This document shows, one piece after another, positions 1 to 5,149 of a stretch of 7,511 nucleotides of DNA. Under the pieces are notes generated by a model. The model was not told the DNA's origin and did no database searches. It was given only the letters and a program-made list of their open reading frames with translations. The position numbers and the translations under genes were made by a program. Location of the stretch: positions 1 through 7,511 of the forward strand of contig DAOVIC010000092.1 of the NCBI GenBank assembly GCA_030671565.1. Direction: 5' to 3'. The first letter of the stretch is position 1, and every line of letters begins with the position of its first letter. This DNA comes from Anaerohalosphaeraceae bacterium. Its GTDB lineage: Bacteria > Planctomycetota > Phycisphaerae > Sedimentisphaerales > Anaerohalosphaeraceae.

Positions 1-38
1 ACTTTTTCCAGCAAATTTTCCAACTGCTCTTCGTTCAT
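1..38 (-). CDS. Start of an unidentified gene, truncated by the window edge
   Basis: Only the first 12 codons are inside the window, reading MNEEQLENLLEK and then the first two bases of a valine codon. The ATG lies one base after the tsaD TAA stop, giving TAATATG, which is the spacing expected for a translationally coupled operon partner. An AAAGG stretch (complement of 51-55), inside the end of tsaD, could serve as its ribosome binding site, though its 12-nt spacing is longer than ideal. The peptide is acidic and looks like the start of a helix, with no signal peptide. The product cannot be named from this much sequence. The main alternative is that this is a chance short reading frame at the window edge. 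Confidence 0.55.
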   Translation of the reverse strand, partial: MNEEQLENLLEK

Positions 39-39
39 A

Positions 40-1068
40 TTAGTAGCTTGCCTTTGGTTCGAGAGTTAAGTCTGCAAATTGTTTGGCTTCGTACTTGTGA
101 TAAGCAAGCGAGGCAACCATTACAGCGTTGTCGGTGCAGAGATGTCTCGGGGCAATGAGAAGTTTTCTGCCCGTTTCGTCGCAGGCTTTTTGCAGATGGT
201 CTCTAAGAGCCGAATTCGCGGCAACGCCTCCGCCGAGCAAAACAGTTTTTGCCTTTATGTGGTCCGCCGCTCTTATTGTTTTTTTTGTCAGAACGTCTGT
301 TACCGCTGCCTGGAATGAGGCGGCGATGTCTGCGATTTCCTTTTCGCTCATCGAACCGACTTTATTTTCGCCTTTCATGTCCTGCCCCTGACAGTAATAG
401 AGGACAGCGGTTTTAAGACCGCTAAAAGAAAAGTCGAACGAATCGCGGTCCAGCATCGATCGCGGGAAGGCGATAGCTTTCGGGTCGCCGTTCTTTGCGG
501 TCTTTTCGATGCTCGGTCCCCCGGGATATGGCAGGCCGAGTATTTTTGCGACTTTATCAAATGCTTCCCCTGCGGCATCGTCGATCGTCGAGCCCATAAG
601 TTTTAGATCCAGTGCCGATTCGCAATCGAACAGACTCGTGTGTCCGCCCGAGACGACCAGTGCTACCGCTGGCAGATCGATCTTTTCTTCCGCCAGCATC
701 GCCGCCTGCAGGTGCGCGTGAATGTGATTTATCGCGATCAGCGGTTTCCCCAGAGCGAACGCCAAAGTTTTTGCCGCGGTGACCGCGACGATAAGCGCCA
801 CAGACAAACCCGGCTGATTGGCCACGGCGATCGCGTCCAGATCCGCCGGTTTGATCTTCGCCTGCTCCAGAGCCTGTGTAATGACCGGGTATATGGCTTC
901 GACGTGCGCCCGCGATGCGATCTCTGGAACCACACCTCCGAATCTTGCGTGCAGGTCGATCTGAGAAGAAACGATCGAAGAGTCGATCCTGTTGCCATTC
1001 GTAACCACAGCCGCCGCGGTTTCGTCGCAGCTGGTCTCTATTCCGAGGATTTTAATGTTTTCGCCCAT
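40..1068 (-). CDS. tsaD: tRNA N6-adenosine threonylcarbamoyltransferase TsaD
   Basis: TsaD (Kae1/YgjD family) transfers the threonylcarbamoyl group from threonylcarbamoyl-AMP to A37 of ANN-decoding tRNAs. It makes t6A in the cytoplasm, with TsaB and TsaE in bacteria. The 342-residue length is normal. Hallmarks in order are ILGIETSCDET (7-17), the metal-binding HxxxH of NHIHAHL (H115, H119), SGGHTS (140-145), GEAFDKVAKILGLPYPGGP (167-185), FSFSGLKTAV (213-222), the nucleotide-binding GGGVAANSALR (279-289) and CTDNAVMVA with the conserved metal aspartate D313. The start sits six residues before the conserved ILGIETS, as is usual, but no clear SD precedes it. The gene follows the DUF362 gene after 31 bp and is followed almost directly by another start codon, so it is probably mid-operon. 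One oddity is that the stretch usually reading GPGL.GaLLVG is QPGLSVALIVA (85-95), with three glycines replaced. Confidence 0.97.
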   Translation of the reverse strand: MGENIKILGIETSCDETAAAVVTNGNRIDSSIVSSQIDLHARFGGVVPEIASRAHVEAIYPVITQALEQAKIKPADLDAIAVANQPGLSVALIVAVTAAKTLAFALGKPLIAINHIHAHLQAAMLAEEKIDLPAVALVVSGGHTSLFDCESALDLKLMGSTIDDAAGEAFDKVAKILGLPYPGGPSIEKTAKNGDPKAIAFPRSMLDRDSFDFSFSGLKTAVLYYCQGQDMKGENKVGSMSEKEIADIAASFQAAVTDVLTKKTIRAADHIKAKTVLLGGGVAANSALRDHLQKACDETGRKLLIAPRHLCTDNAVMVASLAYHKYEAKQFADLTLEPKASY

Positions 1069-1099
1069 GCGGATATGGTAGTTAAAATACCCGCCGATG

Positions 1100-2074
1100 T
1101 CAACCGCGTTTATTGCCGGTTACCGCGTCTTTGGCCAGGAAGAAAAGCTGCTTGGCGACACTTTTGCAGATTCGCGGCAGGGAAAACCTTAGAGGGGTCA
1201 GCGTTGCCCGCTTAAAATCGGGACATTTCAGACGATCAAGATCATCGCCGACTATTTCGATCTGATCCTCGCAGGAACATCCAAAGCCGATTTTTTTCGC
1301 CGAGTTTACTATCGGCAGCTCTTGCGGTTTCATCCCGATCAGTTTTGCACAGACAAGCTCGCAGGCGATCGGATCATCCGATGCGACCAGGCAGCCCAGT
1401 TTTCTCGGCGTCCCGCTCAACGGGCCCATACCCTCCATCGCGATAACGGCATCGATGATAGTGATAGCCGGATTGAGAAGTTTGTAAATTTCCAGCAGCA
1501 TTTCACAGAAGTCGTGGTGTGATTTTCCCCTGGCGAAATGCCAGAAGGCCTTTTCTTTTCCGGGCACACACCCGAAGATATTTTTTACCGCGAAGGTCGC
1601 GGCCATCTGTTGGTGTGCTTTGAGCTTGGGGACGTTTATTATTTTGTCCGCCTCAAGTGCGACACCGCTGATAGCAATGCTTGAACCTGCAAGCTTCATT
1701 CTTTTGGGATTATTGAGTTGGCGAATGGGGACGCCAAGTTTTTTGAGAGACTCTTCCAGCCCGAGCATCTTTAGGCATGCCTGCGTATTCTTCCATGCAG
1801 GAGAATCAGCGATGAAAGGTTTTGCGCCCATATCCTTCAGGACTCGTGCAGTCTCAAGTATGACAGACGGGTCTGTCTGGGCGGCGGATTCTTTTGGTCT
1901 CGGTGCGATCAGATTGGGTTTTATCAGAACGCGATCGCCGGGTGTGACGAATTTTTCGACCCCGCCCAAAAGCGAGAAAACCTTTTCTATAGCAGGTGCG
2001 ATTATTTCAGGGGCGTATGTTTCGGCTTTTACGACCGCGACTTTGTCAGTGCCGGTTAAAGTGTTATCCGTCAA
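1100..2074 (-). CDS. DUF362 domain-containing protein (TTG start)
   Basis: This 324-residue protein matches the DUF362 family (PF04015), whose biochemical role is not established. Family-type segments are VLIKPNLI (49-56), TDPSVI (67-72), the ADSP turn (89-92), INVPKLKAH (146-154), the VKNIFGCVPGKEKAFWHF block (163-180), IDAVIAMEGMGP (207-218) and ASDDPIACELV (231-241). Many DUF362 proteins carry a C-terminal 2x[4Fe-4S] ferredoxin domain. This one does not: its tail has only scattered cysteines (C266, C268, C284, C303), two of them in a GCSC. There is no signal peptide. The TTG start is supported by an AGAGGT ribosome binding site six bases upstream (complement of 2081-2086) and by the TTGA overlap with the upstream stop codon. 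It lies between the lipoprotein gene and tsaD in the same direction. Its function remains open. Confidence 0.88.
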   Translation of the reverse strand: MTDNTLTGTDKVAVVKAETYAPEIIAPAIEKVFSLLGGVEKFVTPGDRVLIKPNLIAPRPKESAAQTDPSVILETARVLKDMGAKPFIADSPAWKNTQACLKMLGLEESLKKLGVPIRQLNNPKRMKLAGSSIAISGVALEADKIINVPKLKAHQQMAATFAVKNIFGCVPGKEKAFWHFARGKSHHDFCEMLLEIYKLLNPAITIIDAVIAMEGMGPLSGTPRKLGCLVASDDPIACELVCAKLIGMKPQELPIVNSAKKIGFGCSCEDQIEIVGDDLDRLKCPDFKRATLTPLRFSLPRICKSVAKQLFFLAKDAVTGNKRG

Positions 2075-2955
2075 TTCTGTACCTCTGTGCAGACGAGCAG
2101 GAATATTTGCGCCAGGGCAATATCCTGATGGATGTCGTATTGCCCATCGTCGCTTTTTTCGGAGCCGGCATCTTGCTCGCGTGTAAAGAAGTCTCCTCTC
2201 GAAAAAAAGAAAAGCTCTGCCAGATTCATGGTTCGCGAGGTTTGGGTTTTCGCTTTTGCCAAAGTGGATTGCGGGGCGAGTATGAGGAACTGGCCTTCTT
2301 CCATTTTCAGCTTCATCGACAGTGATCTGAAAACGGTAAGGCCGAACTCTTCGTTTCCGGCAGCTCTGGAGATAACCGTCGGGTTCTGTGTTCTTGAGAT
2401 AGCTTCGACCATTATGACCGCCGAGCCCTTTCGCTGAGCGGCGGCACCTGCCTTGACCCTCCAGGAAATCGTTCCGCTGAACAGATCGTGCTGGATCACT
2501 TGCGAGTTTACGTTAGTGTAGATAAGCGAAACGTCGTCGAGGACTTCTTTTACGGGTATCTCATAGCCGGTACGGTCGCGGACTATGATATTGCTCGTGC
2601 TTATCTTTTTTGCTTTTGCCGCTTTCAGTTCGTCACCTATCAGCGACCAATCCTCTTTATTTCCGATGCCCGCGACAAAAGCATTTCGATCGAAGGCTTT
2701 GCGGTGTACGAATTTTATATCCTCTTTTGACAGTGCCTCGAATGCGGAGGTCATTTGCAGGAGGTTTTGCCGCGGAACCTCAAACGTTAACAGCTTCAGC
2801 CTGATCGCAGGTGGAAGTTTTTCTGTTGTCGGAGGTATTAAGTCTGTGATCTTAAGGCCTTCGATCGACGCACCTTTTTGAACTTTGTGCGGTTCAGTGC
2901 ACCCGCAAATAAAAACGACGACCATAACAGCAATATACGAGATAAGCTTCTTCAT
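2071..2955 (-). CDS. Putative lipoprotein of unknown function
   Basis: I do not recognise this 294-residue product. It begins with a lipoprotein signal: MKK, a hydrophobic stretch ISYIAVMVVVFI, then a lipobox ICGC with the acylated cysteine at C19. It should therefore be exported and anchored to a membrane. The mature part has no further membrane segment. It alternates beta-rich stretches (about 105-175 and 190-235), including an SWRVKAGAAAQRKGSAVIMVEA segment followed by GQFLILAP, a pattern loosely like the beta-domain of secretin-type proteins; that likeness is weak and only inferred. The frame stays open upstream to an ATG at 3060, but the 35 extra residues would bury the signal peptide, so the start at 2955 is preferred. 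No SD precedes that start, while a promoter lies immediately upstream. The stop overlaps the start of the DUF362 gene by four bases, so the two are probably translationally coupled. Confidence 0.75.
   Translation of the reverse strand: MKKLISYIAVMVVVFICGCTEPHKVQKGASIEGLKITDLIPPTTEKLPPAIRLKLLTFEVPRQNLLQMTSAFEALSKEDIKFVHRKAFDRNAFVAGIGNKEDWSLIGDELKAAKAKKISTSNIIVRDRTGYEIPVKEVLDDVSLIYTNVNSQVIQHDLFSGTISWRVKAGAAAQRKGSAVIMVEAISRTQNPTVISRAAGNEEFGLTVFRSLSMKLKMEEGQFLILAPQSTLAKAKTQTSRTMNLAELFFFSRGDFFTREQDAGSEKSDDGQYDIHQDIALAQIFLLVCTEVQN
2081..2086 (-). promoter_or_regulatory. Ribosome binding site that fixes the DUF362 TTG start
   Basis: The minus strand reads AGAGGT here, inside the last codons of the lipoprotein gene and six bases before the TTG. 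No ATG is available at the beginning of the DUF362 frame, and this SD-like sequence has ideal spacing. It is the main evidence that the TTG in the TTGA overlap is the real initiation codon. Confidence 0.6.
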
Positions 2956-2962
2956 ATCTACG

Positions 2963-2991
2963 ATGGTAACGATATCAGTAGGAGATGTCAA
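2963..2991 (-). promoter_or_regulatory. Sigma70-type promoter for the lipoprotein-DUF362-tsaD operon
   Basis: On the minus strand a perfect -35 box TTGACA (complement of 2986-2991) is followed, after exactly 17 bases, by TACCAT (complement of 2963-2968), a 4/6 match to TATAAT. Initiation 7-8 bases downstream would fall at 2956-2955, on or next to the A of the lipoprotein ATG. No SD precedes that ATG, so a leaderless or near-leaderless transcript is the simple reading. The promoter would also let the operon be expressed independently of the upstream PilZ gene. The -10 box is only moderate. Confidence 0.5.
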
Positions 2992-3072
2992 ATGCAAGAA
3001 GGATGTAAAGAGTCTATTTTCAGAGGTTCTCTTTAAATCAAAAGCTTCTGTCCGCGACATGCTCCGTCTTTT

Positions 3073-3423
3073 TCAAATCTGCAGTCTCGGTGACTGGCAA
3101 AACTCCAGCGCTATCGTCTGTGTTGACAGATCGCGGCGTGTATAGTTTTCCTGCTGATCTTCGATCCTTACGACCCGTGCATACCCGGAGAACTTGCCTC
3201 CGTAATCAAGCATACCCTCGCCATGAGGGATGGGCATGTCAATGCTGATCAACTGGCCGATACCTAGTCCGCTTTCGTAGACTTCCACGAGTACACCGCT
3301 TGGGCTGACATCTACAGTGTTACCGCTGTAAAACCTTCCCCCTGCCAACCCGACGGTTTGACAAAAGACATCCAGTTTGAGCTGATGGCGTTCGTGTGTT
3401 CGTCGTTCTTTTTCTGCCTCCAT
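3073..3423 (-). CDS. PilZ-domain protein, probable c-di-GMP receptor
   Basis: This is a 116-residue protein made of essentially a single PilZ domain, the family that binds the second messenger c-di-GMP and passes the signal on to motility, polysaccharide or other partners. Both ligand-binding motifs are present: RxxxR as RTHER (R8, R12) and DxSxxG as DVSPSG (38-43). The strands after them (GVLVEV, LISIDMPIP, GYARVVRIED, TIALEF) fit the PilZ beta-barrel. There is no membrane segment or extra output domain, so it is a stand-alone cytoplasmic adaptor. The frame opens at an ATG at 3462, but the ATG at 3423 is preferred: an AGGGA ribosome binding site lies five bases before it, and the domain begins a few residues later. 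The lipoprotein gene follows after 117 bp in the same direction. The target of this receptor is not evident from the neighbours. Confidence 0.87.
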   Translation of the reverse strand: MEAEKERRTHERHQLKLDVFCQTVGLAGGRFYSGNTVDVSPSGVLVEVYESGLGIGQLISIDMPIPHGEGMLDYGGKFSGYARVVRIEDQQENYTRRDLSTQTIALEFCQSPRLQI

Positions 3424-3580
3424 AAGCTTCCCTGCATATAGATATTGTTCAAATGCGCACAACCTCTACTGGTTTTCAATATATGTGCAATGTTTATGCC
3501 AGAAAAGCATGATGTTTTTTATATACAGTCCGGCGTTGTAAAGGCTTATCATTACTAAGGTTAAAGGAGGCAAATTCTGT

Positions 3581-3596
3581 TGGCAAGCTCTTTGCC
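3581..3596 (+). promoter_or_regulatory. Candidate sigma54 (-24/-12) promoter, also an inverted repeat
   Basis: The sequence TGGCAAGCTCTTTGCC has the GG and GC dinucleotides at the exact sigma54 spacing. It matches TGGCAC-N5-TTGC except for one base in the -24 block. Transcription would start near 3607, about 330 bp before the histidine kinase ATG. The regulator encoded downstream is a sigma54 activator, so autoregulation is plausible. The core GGCAA-N5-TTGCC is an inverted repeat, so the opposite strand also gives a near match (CGGCAAAGAGCTTGCC) pointing to the PilZ gene. The element could equally be a small hairpin or operator. Confidence 0.4.
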
Positions 3597-3798
3597 GTAG
3601 AAGTGTTTTGGCCGGTGTGGTTTAATTACAACGCGATTTTATGCGTGTGTCGGTTTCCTGATGCTGCTTAACAGGTTTTTACCGAGGTTTTATGAGACGT
3701 AGCTGTTTTGGAGAGTAGAGGTTATGAAAATATGCACATTAAATAGTCGAATGATGTCCATAAATTTTGCCGGACGTTGTTTTTTTGCAACATAAAGC

Positions 3799-3827
3799 TT
3801 GAATAACATCACCCGAACAGGTATAAT
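3799..3827 (+). promoter_or_regulatory. Sigma70-type promoter for the histidine kinase gene
   Basis: A -35 box TTGAAT (3799-3804, 4/6 match) and a perfect -10 box TATAAT (3822-3827) are separated by the optimal 17 bases. The predicted start is near 3834, leaving a leader of about 104 nt before the kinase ATG at 3938. This is the best housekeeping promoter in the window and probably drives the kinase-regulator-rsmH block. Confidence 0.65.
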
Positions 3828-3852
3828 AAATCTGCTCAAACTGAGTGCGGCG

Positions 3853-3867
3853 ACAAATTTCATTTGT
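3853..3867. repeat. Short inverted repeat in the kinase leader
   Basis: ACAAAT and ATTTGT form perfect 6-bp arms around a TTC centre, about 20 bp downstream of the predicted kinase transcription start. The position suits a repressor operator or a small RNA hairpin, but the arms are short and AT-rich, so chance occurrence is quite possible. Confidence 0.3.
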
Positions 3868-3937
3868 GTTTTGCGGTTGGTATATTCAGCTGAAAAAAGT
3901 GTGGTTTTTCGGAATTTTCGGTAAGTTAGAGTAAATA

Positions 3938-5035
3938 ATGACACAGGTATCTGATAACAAGCGGGATATTTCGTCCGATCGCCCCTCAGGCGGTTTTGCC
4001 GGTCTTGGTGATGCGGTAATAGAATCTTTACCCGTTGGGGTCGTTGTATTTGACAGCGACCTTCGTATCCTCATGTCGAATTTTGCGGCGCGGGCTTTGT
4101 TGGCCGACGACAAGTTACTCGACAAAGCCATGGCCCGTCACACCGACCAGAGTGTGTGGGGCAGTTGGTCACAGGCACTTAAGTCGGTCATATCAACCGC
4201 CAAAAGCAGTGAGTTTCATGCAGTTCGATTTCGCTGTGCCGGCGATGAGAAGGTTCTGCATTTGTCCTGCAAACCACTTGACGAGGCCCGCGATGTCCGG
4301 AAAAAAAAGGCCTCCCTTGTGATATATGATGTTACTGACAAGGCTGCGGCTGAGCAGAAACTTTCCGAAGCGCAGCGACTCGCCGCCGTTGGAAAAGTTG
4401 CAGGTAAAGTCGCCCATGAGCTTAACAATCCGATGGACGGGATACTGCGGTATATAAACCTCGCTGCCAGGATGCTCGAAGGCGAAGCTATGGAAAAACC
4501 AAAAGAGTATCTCGAGCAATGTCGCGGCGGGCTGATGCGCATGGTGCGAATAATCAGCGAGCTATTGGAGTTTTCCAGGAGTACATACACGGCTCCCGAG
4601 TATGCCTCTATTAATAAGATCGTCGAAGATGCCGTACGGACGATGGACGTCAGGAAAGACGCTGTTGAGATCGAAGTCATCGAAAAGTTCGCCGGCACCG
4701 AAGGTCGTTTTAAGGTGGGCAATCTTTTCCAGGTCTTTTGTAATCTTATAAAGAACGCCTTTGATGCGATGGCAGGCTCAGGAAAATTGACGATAACCAT
4801 CGACAAGGCGGGAGATGGCTTGCAGGTTTGTTTTTGTGACAGCGGCCCGGGGATCGAAGCGGGTAATAATGAAGTGCTCTTTGAACCTTTCTTTACCACT
4901 AAAAAAGCAGGCCGCGGAACCGGCCTCGGACTTGCCATCTGCAAGGACATTATAGATAAATACGGCGGTACGATAATGGCAGAAAACGCCCCCGATGGAG
5001 GCGCTGTCTTTACGGTTTGCCTGCCGGTTAGTTAA
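3938..5035 (+). CDS. PAS-domain sensor histidine kinase, NtrB-like, cytoplasmic
   Basis: This 365-residue kinase should autophosphorylate in response to a cytoplasmic cue and pass the phosphate to the regulator encoded next. An N-terminal PAS-like domain covers about 24-135 (VIESLPVGVVVFDSDLRILMSN at its start, SLVIYDVTD at its end). The HisKA helix carries HELNNPMDGI with the phospho-acceptor H160. The ATP-binding domain shows the N box NLIKNAFDAM (N273), the G1 box DSGPGI (301-306), the F box FEPFFTTKK (315-323) and the G2 box GRGTGLGLAI (325-334). All catalytic boxes are intact. No membrane segment or signal peptide is present, as in NtrB-type kinases. The ATG follows a sigma70-like promoter, with only a weak SD. 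The ligand of the PAS domain cannot be deduced. The gene is 114 bp upstream of the regulator gene. Confidence 0.93.
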   Translation: MTQVSDNKRDISSDRPSGGFAGLGDAVIESLPVGVVVFDSDLRILMSNFAARALLADDKLLDKAMARHTDQSVWGSWSQALKSVISTAKSSEFHAVRFRCAGDEKVLHLSCKPLDEARDVRKKKASLVIYDVTDKAAAEQKLSEAQRLAAVGKVAGKVAHELNNPMDGILRYINLAARMLEGEAMEKPKEYLEQCRGGLMRMVRIISELLEFSRSTYTAPEYASINKIVEDAVRTMDVRKDAVEIEVIEKFAGTEGRFKVGNLFQVFCNLIKNAFDAMAGSGKLTITIDKAGDGLQVCFCDSGPGIEAGNNEVLFEPFFTTKKAGRGTGLGLAICKDIIDKYGGTIMAENAPDGGAVFTVCLPVS

Positions 5036-5037
5036 AT

Positions 5038-5073
5038 GGAACAGGCCGTCAGGCCGTATCTGTTCCTGACGGC
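5038..5073. repeat. Two overlapping, mutually exclusive inverted repeats after the kinase gene
   Basis: GGAACAG (5038-5044) pairs with CTGTTCC (5060-5066). GCCGTCAGG (5045-5053) pairs with CCTGACGGC (5065-5073). The right arms share two bases and the pairs interlock, so one RNA cannot form both completely; the GC-rich 9-bp stem should be the more stable. There is also an internal near-repeat of GGCCGT. No T-run follows on either strand, so it is not a standard Rho-independent terminator. It may protect the 3' end of the kinase message, act as a switch before the regulator gene, or be a member of a dispersed palindromic repeat family. Confidence 0.6.
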
Positions 5074-5101
5074 GAACGAATAAAAATAACGACTTTCAAA
5101 A

Positions 5102-5115
5102 TGACCGATCGGTCA
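5102..5115. promoter_or_regulatory. Perfect 14-bp palindrome resembling a TetR-family operator
   Basis: TGACCGATCGGTCA is fully palindromic and lies 34 bp before the regulator ATG. Symmetric GACC/GGTC half-sites are typical of operators of the TetR family. It has no hairpin loop, so it is more likely a DNA site than an RNA structure. No TetR-type gene is in the window, so any binding protein would be encoded elsewhere. Confidence 0.4.
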
Positions 5116-5149
5116 GTTTGAGTAATTTTGTTAATGCGAGATAGGTATT

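Larger units (their letters stand above)
3424..3937. other. Divergent intergenic region between the PilZ and histidine kinase genes
   Basis: About 510 bp, more AT-rich than the flanking genes, separate two divergent transcription units. Supported contents are the AGGGA ribosome binding site of the PilZ gene (complement of 3429-3433), a sigma54-like element at 3581-3596, an orphan SD sequence at 3563-3570, and a sigma70-like promoter at 3799-3827. The leader of the kinase gene also has ACAAAT-TTC-ATTTGT at 3853-3867 and the 10-bp palindrome TTCAGCTGAA at 3885-3894. A reading frame on the minus strand (3690-3944) shows no domain, signal peptide or ribosome binding site and I do not call it a gene. 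No tRNA or known riboswitch fold was recognised. No convincing -10/-35 pair was found for the PilZ gene. Confidence 0.7.

Noticed and set aside
640..1215. 191-residue plus-strand frame opposite tsaD
   Set aside because: It runs antisense to conserved TsaD motifs and is arginine-rich in the way typical of shadow frames.
3006..3035. TAAAGAG/CTCTTTA inverted repeat between the PilZ and lipoprotein genes as a terminator
   Set aside because: The arms are AT-rich, the loop is 16 nt, and no T-run follows on the minus strand, so termination is not supported.
2956..3060. N-terminal extension of the lipoprotein to the ATG at 3060
   Set aside because: The extra 35 residues have no signal-peptide character and would place the lipoprotein signal internally; the promoter at 2963-2991 also lies inside this extension.
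3424..3462. Longer start for the PilZ protein at 3462
   Set aside because: The ATG at 3423 has an AGGGA ribosome binding site at five bases and sits directly before the PilZ RxxxR motif; the 13 additional residues are not part of the domain.
3540..3610. c-di-GMP (GEMM) riboswitch, suggested by the PilZ context and an AGGCAAA-like stretch
   Set aside because: The conserved GEMM core and paired elements are not present; only a short string resembles it.
3690..3944. 84-residue minus-strand reading frame in the divergent region
   Set aside because: It overlaps the kinase promoter and start codon, has no domain, and its composition looks like translated AT-rich non-coding DNA.
4216..4950. 244-residue minus-strand frame inside the kinase gene
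   Set aside because: It lies wholly opposite conserved kinase motifs, has a low-complexity serine-rich composition and no recognisable domain; it is an antisense shadow of the kinase gene.
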